Assembly (NCBI GenBank): GCA_965262665.1
Contig: CBDHFR010000004.1
Span: 3,782,001 to 3,846,000 of the forward strand
DNA length: 64,000 nt
Source: CBDBND01 sp965262665
Lineage (GTDB): Bacteria > Pseudomonadota > Alphaproteobacteria > Rhodospirillales > Rhodospirillaceae
Direction of reading: 5' to 3'
In this document: positions 34,903 through 44,361 of the stretch, one piece after another
Numbering within the stretch: the stretch's first letter is position 1
Layout of the letters: each line of letters starts with the position of its first letter
The notes under the pieces: model-generated
What the model was told of the DNA's origin: nothing
What the model saw: the letters and a program-made list of their open reading frames with translations, nothing else
Databases searched by the model: none
Program-made: the position numbers and the translations under genes

Positions 34903-36039
34903 ACTAAACCCCCACCTTTGTTCCCGCCACGTTCTTTGTCGAGCGCGTGCAGGACGGCCAGCACCCGTTTTAAAGCCGGCGAAGACACGGTCTTCCAAAT
35001 CCCGCTTTGATATGGACCGGCCGTTGGAACAGCCGCTGGAATTTTGGTGCTTCACACAGATCAGCCGGCGCTTGTCCTTCGCTGTGTACTTTGATCCGCA
35101 GACGCCGCATTGCACTAGGCCGGACAGCAGCGTGACACTGCGGCGCCTGTTTCGGGGCGCCCGTATCTTCCCTTCCAACCGCTGACGCACCACGGCCCAT
35201 AGATCATCGCCGATGATGCGCAGGTCCGGCACGTCCTGTTCGACATGCTGATCGGTGGGGTTGATGCGGTTGGTCTGTTTACCGGTGTCCGGATCGGTGA
35301 TCTTGGTGATGCGGAAGCCGACCAGCTTGCCGATGTACAGCCTGTTATAAAGGATACCCGTGCCCCGTGCCGGGTTGCCGCGGATCGTCGCCGCCGTCCA
35401 CAGTCCGCCGCGGGCCGACGGGATGCCGTCATCGTTCAGGCCGATGGCGATTTGCCGAGCAGAGACACCGGCGGCAAATTCGGTATAGATGCGCCTGACC
35501 ACGTCGGCCTGGTCTTCGTTGATCTTGCGTAGTCCGCGCACCGGTTCCCCGGTTTCGTCGACCTTGACCACGTCATACCCGTAAGACACGCCGCCCGTGG
35601 CCCGGCCCCGTTCGATGTTGCCGGCCTGGCCGCGGCGTATCTTGGCGCCCAAGTCCTTGCGCATCAGCGCAGCCATGGTGCCTTCGAAGCCGATGTGCAG
35701 TTCGTCGACCTGGCCTTTCGAGACCGTCCACAAGTCGACGCCGGCATAGGTCAGCCGTTTGAACACGTGGGCGACAATTTCCTGATCGCGGGCAATGCGG
35801 TCCAGGGCTTCGGTCAGGACGGCGTCGAAGCGCCCGGCCCGGGCATCGTCCAACATCTGCTGCAGGCAGGTGCGCAGTATGGTGCCGCCGGAAATGGCTT
35901 CGTCTTTATATATACAGTCGGACACCACCGCCCAGCCCAGCCTAGCGGCGTGATCACGACACAGGCGGATTTGATCGTCGGCCGACGCCGCGTTCTGCAG
36001 GTCCGATGAATAGCTGGCGTAAAGGGCGGTGCGGATCAT
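34891..36039 (-). pseudogene. Large serine recombinase, C-terminally truncated at tRNA-Leu
   Basis: The 382-residue frame has a resolvase N-terminal domain (YASYSSDLQNAASADDQIR), a recombinase domain (YGYDVVKVDETGEP) and a zinc ribbon (CGVCGSKYTAKDKRR). It ends abnormally: after RDLEDRVFAGFKT it runs into sequence at the tRNA 3' end and stops inside the tRNA at 34891. Full-length relatives have about 100 more residues with a coiled coil. The conserved active-site Arg two residues before the nucleophilic Ser is replaced by Ser (YASYS instead of YARYS). It is probably an inactive integrase remnant of an island. Confidence 0.75.
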
Positions 36040-36123
36040 GTATACCCATCAGCGGGGTGGCTGTTGGGCACCATGACTCGGTGCGGCGGCACGGGCAAGG
36101 ATGTCGGCTAGAGCAGATTCAAT

Positions 36124-36530
36124 TTAGTCCCGATCATATCCGGCGGCGGCGAAGTAGTTTTCGCATTCGGTTGAGGTGAAGGCGTCGATGGCCTCGGCAA
36201 TGGCGTCCCACAGGTCGTCGGCGGTTCTGGCGGCGGCCTTTCTCAGGAGCGCCTTGAGTTTGGCGAAGGCCATCTCGATCGGGTTGCAGTCGGGACTGTA
36301 GGGCGGCAGATACAGCAGGGTTGCGCCGGCGGCTTCGATGGCCTGGCGGATGCCAGCGACCTTGTGGGCGGGCAGGTTGGCCATGACGACGCTGTCTCCG
36401 GGGTCGAGTTCGGGTACCAGGACCTGTTCCACATAGGCCTTGAAGGCAGCCCCATGCATCGGCCCGTCGAGGAGCATCGGGGCCCGCCAGGCCCCGGAGA
36501 GGCGCAAGCCGGCGGTCAACGTGGTGGTCC
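36124..36530 (-). pseudogene. IS630-family transposase, C-terminal fragment
   Basis: Only the last part of the DDE domain remains: APMLLDGPMHGAAFKAYVEQ, then VVMANLPAHKVAGIRQAIEA, the Glu-containing NPIEMAFAKLKALLRKA and the C-terminus CENYFAAAGYDRD. In relatives the second catalytic Asp lies in VVMDNL; here it is Ala (VVMAN). The N-terminal half is missing, replaced at about 36530 by a TonB-receptor remnant. Sequence at 36107-36122 (AGAGCAGATTCAATTT) could be the surviving end of the element. It differs from the IS630-type gene at 27.2 kb. Confidence 0.8.
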
Positions 36531-36534
36531 TCCA

Positions 36535-36923
36535 ATGGCCATGGGGTATACCTCCAATCCGGCCGCCAATTTCGATGGCAACCGCACACCGTTCTCTCCC
36601 AAATTCAGTACGGCCGGGTCGTTACGTTACGAAACACCGATGCAGTTCGGGGTCGCGGCGATACAAGCGGGTTGGTCGTACCGCAGTTCCCGTTTTTCAC
36701 TGTCGATAATAGTCCTGTTTTACGTGAGGACGGGACATGGCTGGTCGATCTTAGACTGTCACTGTCCGCTCCCGATGATCGTTGGTCGATCGCATTGTGG
36801 TCAGAAAATTTGTTCGATGAGAAATATTTCACCAACGGTATAAGCAACGCAGCCTTTGGGTTCTTTAACGTTATGCCTGCCGTACCGCAAACCTACGGCG
36901 TATCCATCTCAACGGCATTTTGA
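36535..36923 (+). pseudogene. TonB-dependent receptor, 3' remnant with a frameshift
   Basis: The end of a second receptor gene survives. Its first part reads NFDGNRTPFSPKFSTAGSLR and AAIQAGWSYRSS; the second part, one frame away, reads FFTVDNSPVLREDGTWLVDL and ends AVPQTYGVSISTAF with the C-terminal Phe of outer-membrane barrels. The shift fits loss of one base in the CCCGTTTTTC tract near 36690-36697. The 5' portion is gone, cut by the IS630 fragment. It is clearly distinct from the receptor at the left edge because that gene is still running off the window. Confidence 0.82.
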
Positions 36924-36936
36924 TCCTAAGGGCAGT

Positions 36937-38205
36937 CTAGCTGGCAATCACGCCGACCATGGCCCCCGTCAGGAGGGTGGTGATGGTTCCTGAAATCACC
37001 GCCCGCGGCACCAGTTCAACGATATCCCGCCGGCGTTCCGGCACCATGGTGGCCAGCGCACCGATGCCGATCCCGATCGAGGTCAGGTTAGCAAAGCCGC
37101 ACAGGGCATAAGTCATGATCAGCCGGCTGCGTGGACTGAGAGCATCCGGGGGCAATTGCGAAAACTCGATATAGGCGATCAGCTCGTTCAAGACCGTCTT
37201 GGTGCCCAGCAGGGACCCAGCCGTAAAGGCTTCGCTCCAGGGAATGCCGATGAGCCAGGCCACTGGCGCCATGATCCAACCGAGGATCCGTTGCAACGTT
37301 AGCGCTTCACCATTCACGTCGGGCAGCAAGCCCATGATCATGTTGGTTAAAGTGACCAAAGCCACCAATACGATCAGCATGGCGATGATGTTGATGACCA
37401 GTTGAACGCCTTCCAATGTGCCACGGGTCACCACAGCCATGACGTTATCGCCCTCCTCGGATGGGAAGTGCACGTAGGCATCGCTGGTCTCATTGGCAAG
37501 AGCCGGATCTTCCGGGATCATGAGTAGGGCGACCATGATGGCCGCCGGTGCGCTGATGAGAGACGCCGTCAAAATTTGCCCCAGGGGGTTGGGAATGATG
37601 CCGTCAAGGAAGGTGACATAGAGGAGCATCACCGAGCCGGCCACGGTTCCCATGCCGGCCGTCATGATGACAAACAAGCCCGACCGTGTCTCTGTTTTGA
37701 GATAGGGCCTAACAACAATCGGTGCTTCGGTTTGGCCCATGAAAATATTTAACGTTACGGCGATACCCACCGGTCCGTTCACACCCATGGTCCGGCGTAA
37801 GGCCCAGGCGAACCCGCGCACAATGGGCGGCATAACATTCCAATGAAAGAGCAGAGCAGAGATGGCGCTGATTACCAAGATCAGCGGTAGGGATTCGAAT
37901 GCCAGGACGAAGGTCGACCCGGCGTCGTCCCGGATGACGAACGGCACTTCACCACCGCCGATATAGCCAAAGACAAATGATGTTCCTGCCCGGGTCGCGT
38001 CGGCAATGGCCATCACACCCGAGTTCAGCACCCGAAAGGCGTCTTGAAAGAGTTCTACTTTGAGAAGAGCGAGGGCGATGATGAACTGGGCGGCCAGACC
38101 GGCACCGACAACATGCCAAGATACGGCAGAACGACGCTCGCTTAAGGCCCACGCCACTCCGGTTAATACAACCAGGCCAAACATACTCTGTAACGTTTCT
38201 GCCAA
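36937..38205 (-). CDS. Concentrative nucleoside transporter (NupC/CNT family)
   Basis: The 422-residue inner-membrane protein has about nine helices and CNT motifs: GQTEAPIVVRPYL, LGTKTVLNELIAYIEFSQL, and ALCGFANLTSIGIGIGALA near the C-terminus. Family knowledge: these carriers import nucleosides with protons or sodium. Sodium or proton use cannot be decided here. It converges with the receptor remnant (13-bp gap) and diverges from the hydrolase gene at 38320. Confidence 0.94.
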   Translation of the reverse strand: MAETLQSMFGLVVLTGVAWALSERRSAVSWHVVGAGLAAQFIIALALLKVELFQDAFRVLNSGVMAIADATRAGTSFVFGYIGGGEVPFVIRDDAGSTFVLAFESLPLILVISAISALLFHWNVMPPIVRGFAWALRRTMGVNGPVGIAVTLNIFMGQTEAPIVVRPYLKTETRSGLFVIMTAGMGTVAGSVMLLYVTFLDGIIPNPLGQILTASLISAPAAIMVALLMIPEDPALANETSDAYVHFPSEEGDNVMAVVTRGTLEGVQLVINIIAMLIVLVALVTLTNMIMGLLPDVNGEALTLQRILGWIMAPVAWLIGIPWSEAFTAGSLLGTKTVLNELIAYIEFSQLPPDALSPRSRLIMTYALCGFANLTSIGIGIGALATMVPERRRDIVELVPRAVISGTITTLLTGAMVGVIAS

Positions 38206-38319
38206 AACTCTCTCCCGCTCCCGTCGACACTGTGGCCGTTTGGGCCGAGATTGGCAATTTCTTTACCCCATCGTAGGCTTTCGGTAAAGCCGCCCTCTTG
38301 ATTTACCGATAACAGTGTT

Positions 38320-39222
38320 ATGACCCAAACAAACTCAGACAACGGGACCTCAGGACAACAATGCACTTTTAAATCGGCCGACGGCTTGACTCTGCATTAT
38401 GTCGATTATGATGGTGGTAGTGGTGTGAAGGTTCTGTGCCTTCATGGGGTGTCTCGCAATGCCCGGGACTTTTCCAAGTTAGCGACTCACCTCCAGGTTA
38501 ACCGTCGGGTCATCTGCCTGGACTTTAGAGGGCGCGGCCGTTCCGACTGGGATCCCAATCCTCAAAATTATCAAGCACCGGTTTACGTCGAAGACGCTCT
38601 CACGCTCTTGACCCACCTCGGCTTAAATAGAGTCCTTATCATTGGAACGTCACTGGGTGGGATTGTCGGTGGCGGTCTTGCCCAGACCAATCCCGATCAT
38701 ATCGCCGGTATTGTTCTCAATGACATCGGTCCAGTGATCGATCCTGCCGGACTGGCTCGCATCGGCGGAAAAATGGGTAAGGATCCCCATTGGCCTGACT
38801 GGAATGCTGCCGCGCAAGCGTTGAAGTCGGTCAATGCGATCGTGCACCCCAATTTCACCGACGACGATTGGCTGGACTATGCCCACAACACCTGCCGCAT
38901 GAATGACGACGGCGTTGTGGTGCAGGATTATGATCCCGCCATTGCCCAAGCGTTTGGCGAAGATCAGGTCGAACAGCTCGACCTTTGGCCCGTGTTCGAC
39001 GCCCTTAACCCGATCCCCGCCTTATTGATGCGCGGCGCTTTGTCTGACTTGCTGTCAGCAGAAACGGCCATCGAAATGACACAACGACTGCCCAATCTCG
39101 AACTTGTCACAGTGCCGGATTGTGGTCATGTGCCGACAATGACCGAGCCGGTCGCCTTGTCCACCATCGATGCATTCGTAACCAAAGTGGATGCACTTGA
39201 AGGTAAGTTCATCGAGAGTTAA
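38320..39222 (+). CDS. Alpha/beta hydrolase
   Basis: The 300-residue cytosolic protein has the alpha/beta hydrolase signature: oxyanion HG in LCLHGVSRNARDF, nucleophile elbow GTSLGG (Ser about residue 112), acid Asp in LMRGALSDLLS and His in PDCGHVPTMTEP. The catalytic triad is complete. The DFRGRGRSDWDPNPQNY stretch is common in esterase and epoxide-hydrolase-like subgroups, so a specific substrate is not assigned. It is divergent from the nucleoside transporter and converges on the broken subtilase gene. Confidence 0.93.
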   Translation: MTQTNSDNGTSGQQCTFKSADGLTLHYVDYDGGSGVKVLCLHGVSRNARDFSKLATHLQVNRRVICLDFRGRGRSDWDPNPQNYQAPVYVEDALTLLTHLGLNRVLIIGTSLGGIVGGGLAQTNPDHIAGIVLNDIGPVIDPAGLARIGGKMGKDPHWPDWNAAAQALKSVNAIVHPNFTDDDWLDYAHNTCRMNDDGVVVQDYDPAIAQAFGEDQVEQLDLWPVFDALNPIPALLMRGALSDLLSAETAIEMTQRLPNLELVTVPDCGHVPTMTEPVALSTIDAFVTKVDALEGKFIES

Positions 39223-39267
39223 GGGACGGTTGTGCAGCTGTTTGGGAAATGATGGCGGACACCCAGT

Positions 39268-40602
39268 CTATTCGATGGTTAAAGCGCACGCGTCCGTCAT
39301 ATTGACGGTGATGTCCGCTAGTGTGTTGTCGACAAAATGTTGGGTGAAGCCTTCGAACGCACTATCGAGCCTGAGCGTGTAGTGTAAATCGGTTGATGTT
39401 GGCAAAAGTTGAGCTGAATTCTGGATCGACGCCATGGAAAAACTGCGCGACCCCGAAGGTTCGATATCCGGCGATGTCCAATTGGCCAAAAGTTCACCGT
39501 CTTCACTGTCATGGATGCCCATTTCGACTGATGCCGGTTCAGCACCACCATTGAATATGACGACGGAGCTCGGGTAGCTGGGTATCTGTGAGGTGTGGAC
39601 ATTGAGTAGGTCCAGGGGGCGCGAGACCGTGGCGGCGTTGCAGCCGGTTAGGTTGGTGACAAACCCCACCAATGGTTCCCATGACACATGTTGCACATAA
39701 CCGTCAAAGCTCGCTGTAAGAAACAGCGTATAGTGCGGCACCGATGCGCTCGGCAGCAGGCCGGTGGATATGTTCTGCTCAATTTGGCTGATCGCGATTT
39801 GCGGTGACGCAGACGGCGGTATGGGGCCGGAAATCCACGTACCCAGGCTCTCACCTGTTTCACCGTCCCGGACATCGATGCTGACAAAACCGCTGTTCAA
39901 GGTCGGGTTGAACATTCGTATGTGAGATTCGGGCCCCGGCGCTTCGGAGCTGGCCACATTTAGAATCACTGTAGCAGCGACGGCAACAGGGGCCGGCGGC
40001 TCTTCCGATTCAAGCAAGGATAGTCCCGCCGCGATATCCAATCGCTGAACTATATAGGCTGCTCCGGTGATGGTTGTTGCCGGGCCGCTGTCTTCCAGCG
40101 CTTGCTCCAATTCCGTCACCGTTGCAGATGGATGAGCGGATTTGAGAATGGCGAATGCTCCAGCAACGTGGGGAGCCGACATGGATGTGCCGGAGGCGAA
40201 CTGATAGCCCGAACCCACTCGAGCGGACTTGATGGAAAACCCCGGTGCCATCAGATCGGTAAGCTCTGAAACATTTGTAAAACTTGTAGGCACCGTGATG
40301 ATCACCGATCCCACGGCAATCACACCACTGATGCAAGCCGGGTCATTCATTTGGCCGACTTCGCCGTCATTGCCCGCCGCGGCGACCACAGCGATGCCAA
40401 GATTGCGGAGTGTGTCGGTCGCTGATTTTATCGGTGTGGCATTACAGGTTCCTGTCAGCGGTTCTCCACCGAAGCTCATATTGACGGCAGCAATGTCATG
40501 GGATTCAGCCAAATCAATGGTGTGGTTAAGACCGGCCAAGTGAGCAGAAGCATACGTCACCGTCGGGTGCATCGTCGTCTCCATGGCCGCGCAGGTGGCC
40601 AA
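39268..40602 (-). pseudogene. Subtilisin-like (S8) serine protease lacking its N-terminus
   Basis: The 444-residue frame contains the later part of an S8 domain: the oxyanion Asn in AVVAAAGNDGEVG and the nucleophile Ser in FASGTSMSAPHVAGA. A C-terminal beta-rich region (about residues 215-444) has two copies of a repeated motif, as in LNSGFVSIDVRDGETGESLG and GAEPASVEMGIHDSEDGELL. The catalytic Asp, the pro-region and a signal peptide are missing. Just upstream the frame is interrupted by TGA; the residue run SLHLATCAAM there resembles the THVA-type catalytic His site. It was once an exported protease. Confidence 0.75.
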
Positions 40603-41186
40603 ATGAAGCGAGCAACAACGTCAATCAGGGACGGAAGCCAAGGACGAGCAAAGTGTGACCGGCTTGCTGACCGGATGTGATCAACCCAAGTGTTGCCAAT
40701 ATTTTCGGCGCGACCAAGTAAAAAACGCGTTAACAGAGCAGAGGTTGCAACAGAATGTGGCAATCACGAGGCGTTCAGACTCGGGTGTGTAAAAAATAAT
40801 TCACCATCTGGCGTTCATTCTAATGTGGTGAAAAATCATTCCTCTTTTGGAATCAGGGCCTTACAGCCGAGCGCCCGGGACTCCCACAATGCAGTCCACT
40901 GTTGCCTCTACCGTCAAATCCTTCGATGACGAGCTTGCGTCGCTCGACAGGATTATTTTGTAAATGCCCGGTTTGGCTGAGTCTAATTTGTCTGCCGCGG
41001 TTGAGGCATTGATGAAGTAGGGCGCGATGGCAGCGGCCAAAATCGTTGAAGTAGATGAACGGGTCGGCGATCACGCCACCAATATCGTGGAAGTGATTGA
41101 GTTTCAGATGTCGGGCAGTTGGCGTACCGATGACCGTCCCAAAGGGGATGATGGCATTGACGTTGCATCGCAACAACGTTTCAAGC
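40603..41186. other. Gap with no assured gene between the subtilase remnant and the methyltransferase
   Basis: On the minus strand, a 59-codon frame from TTG 41040 to 40861 encodes LAAAIAPYFINASTAADKLD and KIILSSDASSSSKDLTVEA, ending DCIVGVPGARL. Its composition looks protein-like, and a neighbouring frame upstream (NAIIPFGTVIGTPTARHL) could be its broken continuation. I do not recognise it and there is no ribosome site. The 40603-40850 portion holds the degraded start of the protease gene. Confidence 0.35.
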
Positions 41187-41681
41187 CTAAAACCAGCGCC
41201 GAACAGATTTCTTATACTCTACATATGACGATCCAAATTTGCGCTCCAGGTACGCCTCTTCGCGGGCGATGACGCCGTAACGCAAGACCGGCACGATTAC
41301 CACCAATGTGAGCAACACCCATAAACTGTTCAACAACAGCCCGAGTCCGGCCATAAACGTGCACATGGAGAGGTAGATGGGATTGCGGGAGATTCCATAA
41401 ATCCCATTGGACACGATCATCGTCGACGGTTGTGAAGTCTGCACACTTGTTCCAGCGCTACTAAAACCGCGCACGGCCAAGACGAAAACAATCAACGCCC
41501 CGCCACAGACCAGCGCACCGAAGAGGGTCCGCCCGGATTCAAATCCCATTGACAAGGGGAAGAACTGGTCGATGCCGATGGCAACCAATAGACACGCCAA
41601 AATCAAAACCGGGGGACGAACGGCAACACCAGCGATATCCGCACTCTGATCTTCGCTCGTTTGGGGTTCTAGTCCGGACAT
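41187..41681 (-). CDS. Isoprenylcysteine carboxyl methyltransferase-family membrane protein
   Basis: The 164-residue protein has four to five membrane helices and the ICMT/PEMT C-terminal signature: GIYGISRNPIYLSMCTFMAG, then VIAREEAYLERKFGSSYVEY and a basic end KKSVRRWF. Family knowledge: this region binds S-adenosylmethionine and the REE/ERKFG stretch is conserved, but bacterial members methylate unknown lipids or small molecules. It lies 2 bp after the DehI-like gene in the same direction. Confidence 0.88.
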   Translation of the reverse strand: MSGLEPQTSEDQSADIAGVAVRPPVLILACLLVAIGIDQFFPLSMGFESGRTLFGALVCGGALIVFVLAVRGFSSAGTSVQTSQPSTMIVSNGIYGISRNPIYLSMCTFMAGLGLLLNSLWVLLTLVVIVPVLRYGVIAREEAYLERKFGSSYVEYKKSVRRWF

Positions 41682-41683
41682 GA

Positions 41684-42529
41684 TCAGTTCTTAGGCAAGC
41701 CACGCCGCAGTAGGGTGGCCAGCACCGTCATGCGGCAAATGTTGGGCGGAAACTGTGTAATTAAGTGATTGAGTGTAGCGGTCGCTTGTTCATCGGGGAA
41801 AGGCATTTTGGGCAAGGGGAGTGTGCCATATAACGCCCGCGCCACCGCCCGGCTGTTCTTCAGCATGGATTGTGCAGCCTCTTCAATGCCGTCACTGAGC
41901 GCCGGCGCCAGGGCATCTTCCAATGCTTCTAGAAAAGCGGGCCACGCGCCGAAATGACGGTAAAGCGAAGGTATGACCCCCGTATCGCTGCCATGAATTT
42001 GTATGGCCAGGCGGGTCAGCGCAGCTCGTGTTCGCTTCTGTGCCGTTGTTGGATCAACCATGGGCAGCAGGTCCGTCATCCCCTCGGGCTTTCGCAATTG
42101 ATCGTCTGACAGTGGATCCACCGTGCCGGTCGAGTTTTTTTTCGGCGCCTGGTCCAAGACCAGGCCGATTACATTGAGACCGACCGCATTCATTGGGTTG
42201 GCCCGGCCGTAAGATTCAAGAACACGGGCGATTTCTGCGACATCAGTCAGTGACAAGCCTTCCGCAGTAATGGGTGCGGTGAGATTGGCCGATTTCCCCG
42301 GTAACACACTTTCCGTCAAAGAGTCGGCTGCGGCGGGGATTTCGCCGTGCACATAGAGCGGCCGGATGACAGCCCAGGCCCAATCCAGGCAGCCCGGCAC
42401 CGTAGCCATGTTTCGGAAAATGAGATTTACAATAGGCACGCCGATGACGGTGCGGATATCGTCGTAAAGCGCAGCAACTCTGCCCTCGGCGGCATTTTCC
42501 TTAATTTCGGGAAGCGGGTCCGCAGGCAC
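41684..42529 (-). CDS. DehI-family (halocarboxylic-acid dehalogenase-like) protein
   Basis: The 281-residue, mainly helical protein resembles the group I alpha-haloacid dehalogenase DehI: N-terminal PLPEIKENAAEGRVAALYDD and VIGVPIVNLIFRNMATVPGC, then a repeat-like second half (ALTRLAIQIHGSDTGVIPSL). Family knowledge: DehI removes halide from 2-haloacids by direct water attack; many relatives have no proven dehalogenase activity. It is followed by the ICMT-like gene after 2 bp and preceded by the GGDEF-EAL gene after 17 bp, so the three may be cotranscribed. Confidence 0.8.
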   Translation of the reverse strand: MPADPLPEIKENAAEGRVAALYDDIRTVIGVPIVNLIFRNMATVPGCLDWAWAVIRPLYVHGEIPAAADSLTESVLPGKSANLTAPITAEGLSLTDVAEIARVLESYGRANPMNAVGLNVIGLVLDQAPKKNSTGTVDPLSDDQLRKPEGMTDLLPMVDPTTAQKRTRAALTRLAIQIHGSDTGVIPSLYRHFGAWPAFLEALEDALAPALSDGIEEAAQSMLKNSRAVARALYGTLPLPKMPFPDEQATATLNHLITQFPPNICRMTVLATLLRRGLPKN

Positions 42530-42546
42530 AGCGGCAGTAAGCTGCG

Positions 42547-44232
42547 TTAGTCCATCATGAGGTTGGACTGTTGCAGCAACTCCTCCAACTCGTGAGCGGG
42601 AACGGGGCGGGAATAAAAATAACCCTGAATGACATCGCAGCCGTGGTCGCGCAGGAAATCTACATGCTCAATCAATTCGGCGCCTTCGGCCACCACTTCC
42701 AAATCAAGCCCCTTAGAAAGACCGATAATGGCCCGAGCGATTTCTGCGGTGTTTTCGTTTTCCTGGACATCGCGGACGAAGGCCTGGTCGATTTTCAATG
42801 TTGTGATGGGGAAACGGCCTAAGTAACTCAAGCTCGAGTACCCCGTGCCGAAATCGTCAATGGACAATCCGCAACCAAGATCCCGCACCTGCTGCATTTT
42901 AGCAATCATGGCTTCGATGTTGTCCATCAACATGCTCTCGGTGATTTCCAGCTCCAGCCAACGTGGATGTAGACCTGAGGAATTGAGGGCATCGACAACG
43001 CGGTCGAAAATATCGGCAGACCGGAACTGTTGCGGAGACACGTTCACCGCCACCCGCATTGGCTCGTAGCCTTTATCCTGCCATTCTTTGTTTTGGAAAC
43101 ACGCCCGGCGCAGAACCCAATTGCCGATTTCCTTAATGAGGCCGGTTTCTTCCGCAACGGGAATGAATTTATCCGGACCGATCATGCCTTGATCAGGGTC
43201 TATCCAACGGACCAACGCTTCGCACCCTTTAACGCGATCTGTTTCAGGGCTGACCTTGGGCTGGTAATACAGAACGTAATGTTCTTTTTCCAAGGCGCCG
43301 CGCATTTGCCTTTCAAGTTCCAGCCGTGCCTTGGCTTTGGCGTTCATATCTGAGGCAAAGAACTGGTATTGATTGCCGCCCTGACCCTTAGCATGCTGCA
43401 TGGCGCTCAGGCAGTTCTTGACCAAGCCGTCCAAGTCTTCACCGTCGGTGGGCCAAATACTGATGCCGATGGACATGGTGATATGTACGTTCTCATCACC
43501 GGCCTTAAAAACCTGTTCCGTGGCGTGCAAAACCTTTTCGGCAACGATCACGCTGTCGTCAATGGCGGCGATTGATGTGACCACGGCGAATTTGTCGCCG
43601 TCCAGACGGGCCGCGGTGTCACTTTGACGAATAACCTCTGATAACCGATCGGCCATTTCTTTCAGCATCTGATCGCCCACATTGAAGCCGAGGGCATCGT
43701 TGATAAAGGTGAAACGATCTATGCCCATGACCAGAAGGGCGATGGATTTATCGGACCGGCGGGCGTAGAGAATGCCTTGCTCGACACGGTCGGCAAGCAG
43801 GCTGCGGTCAGGGAGTCCGGTTAAACTATCGTACCCGACACGTTTGGTTTCATCTCCCGATTCCGCATCGGTTTGAAAGGTGTCCGACAAAATAACGGAG
43901 AGAAACTGCGACGGTGCTCCATCCTCAGCCAGAATTGGTGTCATGCTCAGGCTGTGCATTTGTGCTTTGCCATCTGCATACTTGGACCGAACGGATGGAA
44001 AATCTTGCCGCTCTGGCTGATTGGACGACCACAAACCGTCGCAAAACTCTTCGTCGTTGAATTCGCGGAATAGATCGGTGGCGTCTTTGCCGCTTAGTTC
44101 TTTTTCCAAGTATCCGGTGAGGCGTTCGAACGCGGAATTCACGCGCATGACCTTCCCGGCTTGGTCGGTCACCATCACTGCATCACCGGTTGCATCCAGC
44201 ATGGCATCGAACAAGGTTTGCGTATCTGGCAT
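42547..44232 (-). CDS. PAS-GGDEF-EAL protein, probable cyclic-di-GMP phosphodiesterase
   Basis: The 561-residue protein has an N-terminal PAS domain (MLDATGDAVMVTDQAGKVMR), a GGDEF domain and an EAL domain. The GGDEF signature is altered to DGDKF in AARLDGDKFAVV, so cyclase activity is unlikely. The EAL domain keeps its catalytic set: CEALVRW, NVSPQQF, LEITESMLMD, SIDDFGTGYSSL and VVAEGAE. Family knowledge: the EAL domain hydrolyses cyclic di-GMP, and a degenerate GGDEF can act as a GTP sensor. No membrane segment is seen. The PAS ligand is unknown. Confidence 0.93.
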   Translation of the reverse strand: MPDTQTLFDAMLDATGDAVMVTDQAGKVMRVNSAFERLTGYLEKELSGKDATDLFREFNDEEFCDGLWSSNQPERQDFPSVRSKYADGKAQMHSLSMTPILAEDGAPSQFLSVILSDTFQTDAESGDETKRVGYDSLTGLPDRSLLADRVEQGILYARRSDKSIALLVMGIDRFTFINDALGFNVGDQMLKEMADRLSEVIRQSDTAARLDGDKFAVVTSIAAIDDSVIVAEKVLHATEQVFKAGDENVHITMSIGISIWPTDGEDLDGLVKNCLSAMQHAKGQGGNQYQFFASDMNAKAKARLELERQMRGALEKEHYVLYYQPKVSPETDRVKGCEALVRWIDPDQGMIGPDKFIPVAEETGLIKEIGNWVLRRACFQNKEWQDKGYEPMRVAVNVSPQQFRSADIFDRVVDALNSSGLHPRWLELEITESMLMDNIEAMIAKMQQVRDLGCGLSIDDFGTGYSSLSYLGRFPITTLKIDQAFVRDVQENENTAEIARAIIGLSKGLDLEVVAEGAELIEHVDFLRDHGCDVIQGYFYSRPVPAHELEELLQQSNLMMD

Positions 44233-44361
44233 GCGGTCCGGGCGTCCCTATCCCTTTGGATTCGTTGCCTCAATGTAACCCGGCCACACGGCGGTGGGTA
44301 GGGGCTAGACGCCACTTCCTGAGGCTGGCTTTCGGCGCAAGCCCTGGGCATGATGGGCCGC

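Noticed and set aside
34791..34988. Minus-strand frame across tRNA-Leu
   Set aside because: The product GEGNRTPTPRREPDFESG-like is the well-known false translation of a tRNA-Leu gene.
36040..36123. Second copy of the tRNA-Leu 3' end as an attachment site
   Set aside because: Neither the T-loop sequence nor the acceptor segment recurs in this stretch.
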